Shown here: positions 17,139-25,232 of the stretch, piece by piece | Layout of the letters: every line of letters starts with the position of its first letter | Position numbering within the stretch: position 1 is the first letter of the stretch | Assembly: GCA_050789255.1 (NCBI GenBank) | Contig: JBOZRQ010000007.1 | Coordinates: 62,001-126,000 of the forward strand | DNA length: 64,000 nucleotides | DNA from: JBOZRQ01 sp050789255 | GTDB taxonomy: Bacteria; Bacillota; Sulfobacillia; Symbiobacteriales; Symbiobacteriaceae | Direction: 5' to 3' | Notes under the pieces: model-generated | Told to the model about the DNA's origin: nothing | Database searches by the model: none | Seen by the model: the letters and a program-made list of their open reading frames with translations, nothing else | Translations under genes and position numbers: made by a program

Positions 17139-17948
17139 TCACCCCCGTCCGCTTACACGCAGCCACACGACGGCGCCCAGGTAGACCACGAACAGCGCCC
17201 AGGCGCCAGCGTCGGCAGCCGTCAGCGCCAACTCCTTCATACGGGTCCGGCCCTCACCGCCGCGGTAACCCCGGGCCTCCATGGCCGTGGCGAGCTCGTC
17301 GGCCCGCCGGAAGGCAGCCACAAACAGGGGCACCATCACCGGAATCAGCCCCTTGATTCGGGCGACCACCGATCCTGTGCCAATGTCGGCGCCACGAGCC
17401 ATCTGCGCTCGCATGATCCGGTCCGCCTCATCGATCAGGGTCGGAATGAACCGCAAGGCGATCGTCATCATCAGTGCCAGTTCATGGGCAGGGACCCCAA
17501 AGCGTGAGAAAGGCCTCAGGAGCCGCTCCATGCCGTCCGTCAGCCGGATCGGCGATGTGGTCAGGGTCAGAAGCGAAGCGGAGATCACCAGCAGAATCAG
17601 CCGGGTTGCCGCTGTCACCGACAGGATGATGCCCTCGCGGGTGACCGAGAGCTTCCAGAACCGCCACAGCACCTCACCAGGCGTGAGAAACATGTTAAAC
17701 AGCACCGTGATCGCCAGGATGATCAGAATCGGACGCAGGCCCCGCAGCAGAAACTTAACCGGCACCTGTGACGCCAGGACGGCGATCAGCACGAAGCCAG
17801 CCGTTACGGCGTAGCCGGGCCAGGCCTTTGGCAGAAAGATCGAGATCGACAGCAGAACCACAGCAAGAATCTTCGTGCGGGGGTCCAGCCGGTGCAGGAA
17901 CGAGTTTCCCGGGAAGTACTGCCCAACGGTTACAGCCTGCAGGTTCAC
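17139..17948 (-). CDS. ecfT: ECF transporter transmembrane component EcfT
   Basis: A 269-residue membrane coupling protein of group II energy-coupling-factor vitamin importers. It has several hydrophobic segments (ILAVVLLSISIFLP, YAVTAGFVLIAVLA, ILIILAITVLFNMFL). The cytoplasmic coupling motifs are ARGADIGTG, with the Ala-Arg-Gly signature, and AMEARGYRGGEGRTRM. Its GTG overlaps the ecfA2 stop (GTGA), indicating translational coupling. No S component is present nearby, so it probably serves substrate-binding subunits encoded elsewhere. Confidence 0.95.
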   Translation of the reverse strand: MNLQAVTVGQYFPGNSFLHRLDPRTKILAVVLLSISIFLPKAWPGYAVTAGFVLIAVLASQVPVKFLLRGLRPILIILAITVLFNMFLTPGEVLWRFWKLSVTREGIILSVTAATRLILLVISASLLTLTTSPIRLTDGMERLLRPFSRFGVPAHELALMMTIALRFIPTLIDEADRIMRAQMARGADIGTGSVVARIKGLIPVMVPLFVAAFRRADELATAMEARGYRGGEGRTRMKELALTAADAGAWALFVVYLGAVVWLRVSGRG

Positions 17949-18805
17949 GCCTTCCCGCCCCCTTTCCCGAGGGCGCCCCGGATCGCGGCGATCGCCTGCT
18001 CCAGGGTCACAGCGGTAAGCGGCAGGTCCCAGCCCCGCTGCCGGAGCATGTCGACCAGTTGCGCCGCTGCCGGGACCCCCAGGCCGATCTCCTCCAGCTC
18101 CCGTCGCCGGGCGAACAGCTCGGTGGGGCTGCCTTGCATATGCACCTTGCCCCGGTGCATCACGACAACCTGGTCGGCCATCTGGGCCACGTCGTCCATG
18201 CTGTGGGATACCAGGAGCACCGTCATGCCAAGGGCCGGAAAGCCCTTCACCAGGGACAGAATCTCCTCCCGCCCCCTGGGGTCCAGGCCGGCGGTGGGCT
18301 CGTCGAGGATTAGCACCCGGGGCTCCATGGCCATAACTCCCGCCAGCGCCACCCGGCGGGCCTGTCCACCTGACAGCCCGAAGGGCGATCTGGCGCGGAA
18401 TTCCGGACCCAGCCCAACCCGCTCGAGCGCCACTACGACACGCTGCTCCACCTCAGCAGCCGACAACCCCATGTTCCGGGGCCCGAAAGCGACATCCTCG
18501 AAGATCGTCTCCCCAAAGAGCTGATGCTCGGGGTACTGAAAGACCAGCCCCACCTTCATGCGCACCTGCTTGAGGTTGACGCCCTTCTCCGCCAGATTCA
18601 CCCCGTCCACGGAAACGTGCCCGCTGGTCGGCTTGATCAGCCCGTTCATCGTCTGGATCAAGGTGGACTTGCCTGAACCCGTCGGCCCAATAATTCCCCA
18701 GAACTGCCCGTCTGGTATGGTCAGCGACACGTCCTCCAGCGCCTGCCACTCGTAGGGAGTGCCCGGCTGGTACACATGGCTGACACGGCTCAGTGTAATC
18801 GGCAT
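17945..18805 (-). CDS. ecfA2: ECF transporter ATP-binding protein EcfA2
   Basis: A 286-residue ABC ATPase with Walker A GPTGSGKSTLIQ, Q-loop VGLVFQYPEHQLFGETI, signature SGGQARRVALAGVMAM, Walker B RVLILDEPTAGLD and the switch His in LLVSHSMDD. The Q-loop FQYPEHQLF is typical of ECF ATPases. The second ATPase of the module, it overlaps ecfA1 by 16 bases. It powers vitamin or metal uptake together with EcfA1 and EcfT. Confidence 0.95.
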   Translation of the reverse strand: MPITLSRVSHVYQPGTPYEWQALEDVSLTIPDGQFWGIIGPTGSGKSTLIQTMNGLIKPTSGHVSVDGVNLAEKGVNLKQVRMKVGLVFQYPEHQLFGETIFEDVAFGPRNMGLSAAEVEQRVVVALERVGLGPEFRARSPFGLSGGQARRVALAGVMAMEPRVLILDEPTAGLDPRGREEILSLVKGFPALGMTVLLVSHSMDDVAQMADQVVVMHRGKVHMQGSPTELFARRRELEEIGLGVPAAAQLVDMLRQRGWDLPLTAVTLEQAIAAIRGALGKGGGKA

Positions 18806-19617
18806 AGCGCTTCCACCAGCTCTTCTAAGGTGAGGATCCCCTCCGGCAGCTTAACCCCCGACTGCCTGAGCCGCTCGGCGGCAGCCACGGCCGGCGGCAC
18901 ATCGAGCCGCAGGTCCCGAAGCCGGCCGGTCTGCGTAAAGACCTCCTGCGGAGCTCCTTCGAGCACCACCTTGCCCCCCGCCATCACTACGACCCGATCC
19001 GCTTCGGCCGCCTCTTCCATAAAGTGCGTGATCCATACGACCGCCATCCCCAACTCCCGGTTGAGCCGGCGAACGACCTCGCCGACCTCGGCCCGACCTG
19101 AAGGGTCCAGCATGGCCGTAGGTTCGTCCAGGATCAAACAGGCAGGGCGAAGCGCCAGGGCGCCCGCGATGGCCACCCGCTGCTTCTGACCGCCGCTCAG
19201 CAGGTGGGGCGCCCGCTGGGCCATGTGGATCATCCCCACGGCCGCCAGCGCCTCCTCCACCCGCCGCCGTATCTCGGCGGAGGGCAGCCCCTGGTTCTCA
19301 GGGCCGAACGCCACGTCCTCCTCCACCACGGCCGCGACGATCTGGTTGTCCGGGTTCTGAAAGACCATGCCCACCCGGTCCCGAATGGCCCACAGGTGCT
19401 TATCCTCCCGGGTATCCATGCCGTCGACCAGCACGGTCCCCTCCCGGGGCACCAGCAGCGCGTTAAAGTGCCGGGCCAGCGTCGACTTGCCCGACCCGTT
19501 CATGCCCAGCACCGCGACGAACTCGCCCCGCCGCACGGTGAAATCCACCTGATCGAGCGCGAGCCCGGCCCCATAGGTAAACGAAACCCGATCGGCAGAA
19601 ATGAAAGCCTGACCCAA
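18790..19617 (-). CDS. ecfA1: ECF transporter ATP-binding protein EcfA1
   Basis: A 275-residue ABC ATPase with Walker A GMNGSGKSTLARHFNAL, Q-loop VGMVFQNPDNQIVAAVV, signature SGGQKQRVAIAGALAL, Walker B ACLILDEPTAMLD and switch His in VVWITHFMEE. The open frame extends upstream through the rplQ terminator, which cannot be coding. The likely start is TTG at 19617 (GQAFISADRVSFTYG follows). The RBS is weak, so the start is tentative. First gene of the ecf-truA unit. Confidence 0.93.
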   Translation of the reverse strand: MGQAFISADRVSFTYGAGLALDQVDFTVRRGEFVAVLGMNGSGKSTLARHFNALLVPREGTVLVDGMDTREDKHLWAIRDRVGMVFQNPDNQIVAAVVEEDVAFGPENQGLPSAEIRRRVEEALAAVGMIHMAQRAPHLLSGGQKQRVAIAGALALRPACLILDEPTAMLDPSGRAEVGEVVRRLNRELGMAVVWITHFMEEAAEADRVVVMAGGKVVLEGAPQEVFTQTGRLRDLRLDVPPAVAAAERLRQSGVKLPEGILTLEELVEALCRLH

Positions 19618-19637
19618 CCTACCACATCCCGTCCTAG

Positions 19638-19671
19638 CAAAAGACCCGAGCGCCGAAGGCGCCCGGGTCTT
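19638..19671 (-). terminator. Terminator after rplQ
   Basis: AAGACCCG-x-GGCGC pairs with GCGCC-x-CGGGTCTT (19641-19671), followed on the minus strand by TTTTG. It ends the long str-S10-spc-alpha run before ecfA1. Confidence 0.92.
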
Positions 19672-19684
19672 CCGGTAAGCGATC

Positions 19685-20026
19685 TTACACGAGCTCCAGA
19701 ATCGCCATCGGAGCAGCGTCGCCCTTGCGGACACCGGTCTTCATGACACGGGTGTAGCCGCCGTTGCGATCCGCGTACCGCGGAGCGATGTTCTCAAAGA
19801 GCTTCTTGACGACGGACTCGTCGTAGATGAAGGCCAGCGCCTGGCGACGGTTGGCGAGGGTGTCCTTCTTAGCAAGGGTGATGAACCCCTCAGCGATCGC
19901 CTGGATCTCCTGGGCCTTGCCCTCGGTGGTCTCGATCCGCTCCTTGTCGAACAGAGCGGTAACCACGGCGCGGAACAGGGCCTTACGAGCGGAGCTGTCG
20001 CGGCCGAGCTTCTGATACAAAGCCAT
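19685..20026 (-). CDS. rplQ: 50S ribosomal protein L17
   Basis: A 113-residue L17: LGRDSSARKALFRAVVTALFDKERIETTEGKAQEI, and GGYTRVMKTGVRKGDAAPMAILELV at the end. It lies at the polypeptide exit side of the 50S subunit. The last gene of the alpha cluster, directly before a strong terminator. Confidence 0.98.
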   Translation of the reverse strand: MALYQKLGRDSSARKALFRAVVTALFDKERIETTEGKAQEIQAIAEGFITLAKKDTLANRRQALAFIYDESVVKKLFENIAPRYADRNGGYTRVMKTGVRKGDAAPMAILELV

Positions 20027-20091
20027 TTTACGTGTTCACCCCTATCGCAGTGACAGTCAGTGCGGCGGTTAAGTAGCGCCGCCACAGCGAG

Positions 20092-21039
20092 TTAGTCGTC
20101 GGACTTGCGCAGGCTCAGGCCGATACCGGCCAGCTTCTGCGTAACCTCTTCGAGCGACTTCTTGCCCAGGTTGCGGACCTTGATCATCTCTTCCTCCGTC
20201 TTGGCGCAAAGCTCCGCGACGGTATTGATGCCGGCCCGCTTCAGGCAGTTGTAAGAACGCACGGAGAGGTCGAGCTCCTCGATGGTCATCTCCATCAGCT
20301 TGTTCCGGTCGTTCTCGTCCTTCTCCTGCATAACCTCGATGGTATCCGCATCGTCGGTCAGGGAGAGGAAGAGCTCCAGGTGCTCCTTGAGGATCTTGGC
20401 GCCCCAGGAGCAAGCCTCGTCCGGCTTGACAGTGCCGTTGGTCCAAACCTCGAGGGTGAGCTTGTCGTAGTTGGTACGGTTACCAACACGGGTATGCTCA
20501 ATGGTGTAGTTCACACGGCGGATCGGGCTGAAGATCGAGTCCACCGGGATCACGCCAATCGGCATATCCGGGGTCTTGTTCTGGTCAGCCGGGACGTAAC
20601 CGCGCCCCTTGCCGACGGTAATCTCGGCAGTGAGGCGGCCGCCCTTATCCAGGGTGGCGATGTGCAGGCCCGGATTGAGGATCTCCACATCGGCGTCCGT
20701 ATGAATGTCCCCAGCCGTAACGACTCCCTCGCCCTCCGCGTCAATGCGCAGGGTCTTGGTACCGTCGCTGTGCACCTTCAGCGAGAGCTGCTTGAGGTTG
20801 AGGATAATGTCCGTAACGTCCTCCACGACCCCGGGGATGGTGGAGAACTCATGCAGCACGCCGTCGATCTTCACAGAGGTAACTGCGGCACCCGGCAGGG
20901 AAGAGAGCAGGATGCGCCGCAGCGAATTGCCAAGTGTGATGCCATAGCCGCGCTCGAGCGGTTCAACCACGAACTTGCCGTAGCTGTTGTCCTCGGCTAG
21001 CTCAACGCACTCAATCTTGGGCTTTTCCATTCCGATCAT
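20092..21039 (-). CDS. rpoA: RNA polymerase alpha subunit
   Basis: A 315-residue alpha subunit. The N-terminal assembly domain shows FVVEPLERGYGITLGNSLRRILLSSLPGAAVTSVKIDGV. The C-terminal domain shows ELDLSVRSYNCLKRAGINTVAELCAKTEEEMIKVRNLGKKSLEEV in pieces typical of the alpha-CTD that contacts UP elements and activators. GGGGGT lies nine bases before ATG 21039, giving the standard 315-residue length. The open frame further upstream is not used. Confidence 0.98.
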   Translation of the reverse strand: MIGMEKPKIECVELAEDNSYGKFVVEPLERGYGITLGNSLRRILLSSLPGAAVTSVKIDGVLHEFSTIPGVVEDVTDIILNLKQLSLKVHSDGTKTLRIDAEGEGVVTAGDIHTDADVEILNPGLHIATLDKGGRLTAEITVGKGRGYVPADQNKTPDMPIGVIPVDSIFSPIRRVNYTIEHTRVGNRTNYDKLTLEVWTNGTVKPDEACSWGAKILKEHLELFLSLTDDADTIEVMQEKDENDRNKLMEMTIEELDLSVRSYNCLKRAGINTVAELCAKTEEEMIKVRNLGKKSLEEVTQKLAGIGLSLRKSDD

Positions 21040-21112
21040 GTTGTAGATACCCCCAATTCCCTCTCTCAAGCGACCCACATCGCCGGATAACGTTCCTGGC
21101 TATGCCGCAGGA

Positions 21113-21733
21113 TTAGCGCGAGTACAGCTCGACGATGAGGTGCTCCTGCACCGGCACATCGATCTCGTCGCGGTTGGGCAGACGGACGACGGTGCCACGC
21201 AGAGCTTCGGACTCAACGCTGAGCCAGGCGGGAACGGTGCGAACCGTGCCGGCCAGCTCCTTGATCCGCTTGTGGTCCTTGGAGCTCTCACGGACGGCGA
21301 TGACGTCGCCCTCACGCACGAGGTAGGAGGGGATGTTCACCTTGCGGCCGTTGACTTCGATGTGGGAGTGCTTGACCACCTGGCGAGCCTCGGAACGGCT
21401 GGCGCCCAGGCCCATGCGGTACACAACGTTGTCCAGGCGGCGCTCGAGGGTCTGGAGGAGGATCTCACCGGTAACGCCCTTCTTGCGGCTGGCGAGCTCG
21501 AAGTACTTCTCGAACTGGCCTTCCAGGACGCCATAGAAACGACGGGCCTTCTGCTTCTCACGGAGCTGAACACCGTACTCGGACATCTTCCGGCGGGAAA
21601 CGCCGTGCTGACCGGGCGGGGTGTTGCGCTTCACGACGGGGCACTTGTCGCTGTAGCACTTCTCGCCCTTCAGGTATAGCTTAACGCCCTCCCGGCGGCA
21701 GAGCCGGCAGACAGCGTCGGTATAACGCGCCAT
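21113..21733 (-). CDS. rpsD: 30S ribosomal protein S4 (zinc-binding form)
   Basis: A 206-residue S4, a primary 16S rRNA binder. The N-terminus carries four cysteines (CRLCRREG, then CYSDKCPV), the zinc-binding C+ form. The S4 RNA-binding domain is clear in RRLDNVVYRMGLGASRSEARQVVKHSHIEVNGRKV (read in segments). Good RBS GGAGGGG. It lies between rpsK and rpoA as usual. S4 often represses the alpha operon. Confidence 0.98.
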   Translation of the reverse strand: MARYTDAVCRLCRREGVKLYLKGEKCYSDKCPVVKRNTPPGQHGVSRRKMSEYGVQLREKQKARRFYGVLEGQFEKYFELASRKKGVTGEILLQTLERRLDNVVYRMGLGASRSEARQVVKHSHIEVNGRKVNIPSYLVREGDVIAVRESSKDHKRIKELAGTVRTVPAWLSVESEALRGTVVRLPNRDEIDVPVQEHLIVELYSR

Positions 21734-21756
21734 TTGTTAAAAGTCCCCTCCTTCTC

Positions 21757-22146
21757 TTAGACGCGGCGCCGCTTCGGCGGGCGGCAACCGTTATGGGGGA
21801 TAGGAGTCACGTCCTTGATGGTCGTGACCTCAAGCCCCGCAGCCTGCAGCTGACGAATCGCAGCTTCGCGGCCGCTACCGGGGCCCTTGACGAAAACCTC
21901 GACCTCGCGCATGCCATGCTCCATGGCAGTCTTGGCCGCAGCCTCGGCAGCCATCTGCGAGGCGAAGGGGGTGGACTTACGGGAGCCCTTGAAGCCCATA
22001 CCGCCGGAGGTCGCCCACGAAATGGCGTTGCCCTGCACGTCGGTGATGGTCACGATCGTGTTGTTGAAAGTCGAGCGGATATGGGCCACGCCCTTATCTA
22101 CGTGCTTCCGCTCCTTACGCTTGGTGCGTACTACGCGCTTAGCCAT
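21757..22146 (-). CDS. rpsK: 30S ribosomal protein S11
   Basis: A 129-residue platform protein with AHIRSTFNNTIVTITDVQGN, WATSGGMGFKGSRKSTPFA, and the C-terminal VTPIPHNGCRPPKRRRV that reaches the decoding region. Standard length and position between rpsM and rpsD; RBS AAAGGAGGG. Confidence 0.98.
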   Translation of the reverse strand: MAKRVVRTKRKERKHVDKGVAHIRSTFNNTIVTITDVQGNAISWATSGGMGFKGSRKSTPFASQMAAEAAAKTAMEHGMREVEVFVKGPGSGREAAIRQLQAAGLEVTTIKDVTPIPHNGCRPPKRRRV

Positions 22147-22163
22147 TTAGACGTGTCCCTCCT

Positions 22164-22541
22164 TTACTTGCCGGCCTTCTTCTTATTGGCGACCGTGCGC
22201 TTCGGACCCTTACGGGTGCGGGCGTTGGTCTTGGTGCGCTGACCACGGGTCGGCAGGCCACGGCGATGCCGCAGGCCACGGTATGAACCGATCTCAATCA
22301 GGCGCTTGATGTTGAGCTGAACCTCACGCTGGAGGTCACCCTCGACCTTGTAGTCCCGGTCGATGGTTTCACGGAGTTTGGCAATCTCCTCTTCCGTGAG
22401 ATCCCGCACGCGAGTGTCGGGATTGATGCCGGTCTTGGCCAGAATCTCGCGCGAGATGGCCCAGCCGATGCCGTAGATATACGGCAGGGCGGCCTCCACA
22501 CGCTTGTCACGAGGCAGGTCTACGCCTGCGATACGCGCCAT
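22164..22541 (-). CDS. rpsM: 30S ribosomal protein S13
   Basis: A 125-residue head protein that contacts the B1 bridge and P-site tRNA. It has ARIAGVDLPRDKRVEAALPYIYGIG at the N-terminus, YRGLRHRRGLPTRGQRTKTNARTRKGP and a lysine-rich tail. RBS GAGGAGGG. It is preceded by an unusually long 291-base spacer separating it from rpmJ. Confidence 0.98.
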   Translation of the reverse strand: MARIAGVDLPRDKRVEAALPYIYGIGWAISREILAKTGINPDTRVRDLTEEEIAKLRETIDRDYKVEGDLQREVQLNIKRLIEIGSYRGLRHRRGLPTRGQRTKTNARTRKGPKRTVANKKKAGK

Positions 22542-22832
22542 GCTTGAGTAATACCCTCCTCAGGAAATCAAGTCCTTACGACAAAGCGGTTGCACGACTC
22601 GTCCGGCACGCTAGCTGTACTGGGAAGTTGCAGGGAGAGAAGGGCCCCGACAACCAGCCGCCCCAGAACAGTCTTCGCCCTGGCTCCGACCCGGTTTCAC
22701 GCCTCCCGGCAGTGACCGGAGTCTTCGAGATCCATGCGGGTAAGCCATAACCCCTCCCATGCGGGGGAGGCTCCGGCAAAAGGAACAAAATTGATGATTC
22801 CCTGCGCCCTCAAATAAGGACGCCTGCTGCAG
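22542..22832 (-). other. Long rpmJ-rpsM intergenic leader-like spacer
   Basis: Two hundred and ninety-one bases without a credible gene, in a cluster where most spacers are 10-30 bases. The minus strand can form several GC stems, for example CCTCCC with GGGAGG near 22751-22770 and CTCCGG with CCGGGAG near 22700-22725. I see no clear sigma-A promoter and no U-tract terminator. It may hold the S4-responsive leader expected ahead of the alpha operon, but that is inference. Confidence 0.4.
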
Positions 22833-22946
22833 TTAGCCCTGCTTCTGCTTGTGCTTGGGGTTCTCGCAGATCACCATAACAGCGCCGCGACGCTTGATGA
22901 CCTTGCACTTCTCGCAGATCGGCTTCACAGACGGACGAACCTTCAC
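22833..22946 (-). CDS. rpmJ: 50S ribosomal protein L36 (zinc-binding form)
   Basis: A 37-residue protein translated from GTG at 22946, six bases after GAGGAGGGG. It begins VKVRPSVKPICEKCKVIKRR and ends NPKHKQKQG. The three cysteines and one histidine (CEKC, C of VICEN, and H of PKHK) are the zinc ligands of the C+ form. It lies between infA and rpsM as in most Firmicutes. Too short for many ORF callers. Confidence 0.97.
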   Translation of the reverse strand: MKVRPSVKPICEKCKVIKRRGAVMVICENPKHKQKQG

Positions 22947-23114
22947 GAGCAGCCCCTCCTCTCTTGCGCGCTCGTAGCCGAAAGTGGCTTCTAGATAGCG
23001 CAGGGTAAAACTTGAAAATGGGTTATTCGAGAAAGCATGAAAGGGCGACAGACCACCAAGGCACCCGGTTTTCCGGCCGCCTACAGAGAAGTGGTCCGTA
23101 CACCTAAACTTGCT

Positions 23115-23333
23115 TTACTTGAACCGGTATACAATTCTACCACGAGTCAGGTCATATGGCGAGAGTTCAATTGTGACTCTGTCGCCCGGCAAAATTCGGA
23201 TGAAGTTCATGCGGATTTTGCCCGACACATGAGCAAGCACCTTGTGTCCATTCGCCAGCTCGACCCGGAACATCGCGTTCGGCAGCGGCTCGATGACGGT
23301 GCCTTCAAGCTCAATGACGTCGTCCTTGGACAT
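23115..23333 (-). CDS. infA: Translation initiation factor IF-1
   Basis: A 72-residue OB-fold factor: DVIELEGTVIEPLPNAMFRV, GHKVLAHVSGKIRMNFIRI, PGDRVTIELSPYDLTRGRI. It blocks the ribosomal A site during initiation. Exactly the usual length. It lies between the KOW protein and rpmJ. Confidence 0.98.
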   Translation of the reverse strand: MSKDDVIELEGTVIEPLPNAMFRVELANGHKVLAHVSGKIRMNFIRILPGDRVTIELSPYDLTRGRIVYRFK

Positions 23334-23342
23334 AGACTCGAC

Positions 23343-23633
23343 CTAGACCTCCTCTAGCACCCGCGTTGGTTTGGCTTCCAGAGCCTTTTTTATGTCCTGA
23401 TCCGAGACCCTGTCGCCCTTCTCCAGGCGGTTGCCCAAAGGGGACTCAACCCAGCCGAGCACCTCAAGGTGCCGTCTGTTCTTGGCCTTGGGGCGATCCA
23501 CAGTGCGCTGCTGGCCGTTGCAGACCAACACACGCCGATCGTCCACCTGCCGGAGGACGACGTAACAAGTTCCCTGATCACGTCCGGCCAAGGATCGCAC
23601 CAGCGCCCCGGGCCGTATCCCCGGTTGGTCCAC
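23343..23633 (-). CDS. KOW domain RNA-binding protein (L14e/L27e-like)
   Basis: A 96-residue KOW-motif protein similar to the small proteins found between map and infA in many clostridia. The KOW motif is PGALVRSLAGRDQGTCYVV at residues 7-25, followed by VDDRRVLVCNGQQRTVDRPKAKNRRHLEV. GTG at 23633 is eight bases after GGAGG; the upstream GTG at 23642 is the alternative. The function is unknown, but the position in a ribosomal operon and the fold suggest RNA or ribosome binding. Confidence 0.85.
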   Translation of the reverse strand: MDQPGIRPGALVRSLAGRDQGTCYVVLRQVDDRRVLVCNGQQRTVDRPKAKNRRHLEVLGWVESPLGNRLEKGDRVSDQDIKKALEAKPTRVLEEV

Positions 23634-23716
23634 CAGGCGCACCTCCGTACCTCACGCTGACCCATCGGGCAAATGCCCAATAGCACTATTATAACACAAC
23701 AGCGGCGGCATATTCC

Positions 23717-24463
23717 TCACACTTTGGTGAGAATTACCGGGCCGTTCTCAGTGATGGCGACGGTATGCTCAAAGTGAGCCGAGAACTTGGTATCCGCAGT
23801 GACCACTGTCCATTTGTCGGCCAGCGTCTTCACTTCCCATGTGCCCATGTTGACCATGGGCTCGATGGCGAGGACCATGCCAGGCCGGAGAACAGCGCCG
23901 GTACCCGGCACGCCAAAGTTGGGGATCTGCGGATCTTCGTGCATCTTGGCGCCGACGCCATGCCCAACGTAGTCACGCACGACGCCAAAGCCGTTCGCCT
24001 CTACGTAAGCCTGGACAGCGTAGCCCACATCACCTAGCCGTTTGCCAGCATAGCACTGCTCGATCGCTTTTTCAAGCGAAACGCGCGTCACGTCCAACAG
24101 ACGCAGGGCTTCGGGCGCCACCTTCCCCACAGGGTGGGTGTAGGCAGAGTCGCCAACGTACCCCTTGTACGTCACCCCAAGGTCGATGGCGATCACATCG
24201 CCCTCCTTGAGCTTCCGGTTTCCAGGGATGCCGTGAACGACCTCTTCGTTGACAGAAGCGCAGATCGAGGCGGGAAACCCGTTGTAGCCCTTGAAGGTCG
24301 GAACGCCGCCGGCCTTTCGGATCAGGGATTCCGCCAGCGCGTCCAGCTCGCCCGTGGTGACGCCCGGAGCCACGGCTTTCGCCAGCTCCTGGTGCACCTC
24401 GTAGACGATCCGGCCGGCCTCTTTCATGATCTCGATCTCGCGCGGGGTCTTGAGAATGATCAT
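23717..24463 (-). CDS. map: Methionine aminopeptidase, type I
   Basis: A 248-residue metalloprotease that removes initiator methionine. Metal ligands are visible: Asp in AIDLGVTYKGYVGDSAYT, His in YVGHGVGAKMHEDPQIPN, and Glu in AIEPMVNMG and FEHTVAITENG. The ATG lies one base after the adk stop with AAAGGG inside the end of adk, so translation is coupled. Confidence 0.97.
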   Translation of the reverse strand: MIILKTPREIEIMKEAGRIVYEVHQELAKAVAPGVTTGELDALAESLIRKAGGVPTFKGYNGFPASICASVNEEVVHGIPGNRKLKEGDVIAIDLGVTYKGYVGDSAYTHPVGKVAPEALRLLDVTRVSLEKAIEQCYAGKRLGDVGYAVQAYVEANGFGVVRDYVGHGVGAKMHEDPQIPNFGVPGTGAVLRPGMVLAIEPMVNMGTWEVKTLADKWTVVTADTKFSAHFEHTVAITENGPVILTKV

Positions 24464-24464
24464 G

Positions 24465-25112
24465 CTAAGCGCCCTTTACGATCTTCTTGATCTCGGCGGT
24501 GACTACGTCCATGGGCTGGTCGCCGTCAACCGTCTTCACCATGCCCTTGCTCTCGTAGTACTCCAGCACCGGGCGGGTGCTGTTGTGGTACTCGGATAGG
24601 CGCACGGCAACCTTCTCGGCGTAGTCGTCGCTGCGATGGTACAGCTCGCCGCCGCACTTATCGCAAACGCCTTCCTTCTGGGGCGGATTGAACTTAATGT
24701 GGTAGGTCGCACCGCAACTGCGGCAGACACGCCGTCCCTCGGCACGCTCAACGAGCAAGCTGTCAGGTACGTCGATCTTGACTACCGCGTCCAGGGTAGC
24801 GCCCAAATCCGTCAACATCTGCTCCAGAGCGGCCGCCTGGTCAGAGGAGCGCGGAAAGCCATCAAGGATAAAGCCCTTCTTGCAGTCATCCTTGGCGAGC
24901 CGATCCTTGACCATTGCGTTGGTTACATCATCGGGCACCAGTTTACCGGCGTCCACAAAGGATTTGGCCAACTTGCCGAGCTCAGTGCCCTGGCTCATAT
25001 TCGCACGGAAAATGTCGCCCGTGGAGATGTGGGGGATAGATTCCTGCTCCGCCAGCAAAGCAGCCTGAGTGCCCTTGCCGGCTCCGGGGGGGCCCATTAG
25101 GATGATGCGCAC
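24465..25112 (-). CDS. adk: Adenylate kinase (zinc lid)
   Basis: A 215-residue kinase interconverting ATP, ADP and AMP. P-loop MGPPGAGKGTQAALLAE, AMP site HISTGDIFRANMSQGTELG, GFILDGFPRSSDQA. The lid has a Cys4 zinc site (CRSCGATYH and CDKCGGE), the Gram-positive long form. It starts at GTG, eight bases after GGAGG. Located after secY as usual. Confidence 0.97.
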   Translation of the reverse strand: MRIILMGPPGAGKGTQAALLAEQESIPHISTGDIFRANMSQGTELGKLAKSFVDAGKLVPDDVTNAMVKDRLAKDDCKKGFILDGFPRSSDQAAALEQMLTDLGATLDAVVKIDVPDSLLVERAEGRRVCRSCGATYHIKFNPPQKEGVCDKCGGELYHRSDDYAEKVAVRLSEYHNSTRPVLEYYESKGMVKTVDGDQPMDVVTAEIKKIVKGA

Positions 25113-25143
25113 GGCTCCAACCTCCTTGCGAGGGGGTCTCTAT

Positions 25144-25211
25144 GCGCCGCTTTACCCGGCGCAAGGCGTTCGCGAGGACCGGTACGCCCACGAAGGGGTG
25201 CACCGGTCCTC
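25144..25211 (-). other. Paired hairpins in the secY-adk spacer
   Basis: GAGGACCGGT (25174-25183) and ACCGGTCCTC (25202-25211) form a perfect 10-bp stem with an 18-base loop. A second stem, GCGCC/GGCGC, lies at 25144-25162. No U tract follows either. They sit in the 120-base gap between secY and adk and may process or stabilise the polycistronic RNA. Confidence 0.55.
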
Positions 25212-25232
25212 TGCGCAACACCGAACTGGACT

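Noticed and set aside
17139..19617. The ecfA1-ecfA2-ecfT module as a foreign insertion in the ribosomal cluster
   Set aside because: This position between rplQ and truA-rplM-rpsI is normal in many Firmicutes.
22576..22788. A 70-codon minus-strand frame in the rpmJ-rpsM spacer
   Set aside because: Its composition looks like translated structured RNA, its start has no RBS and it has no known counterpart at this place.
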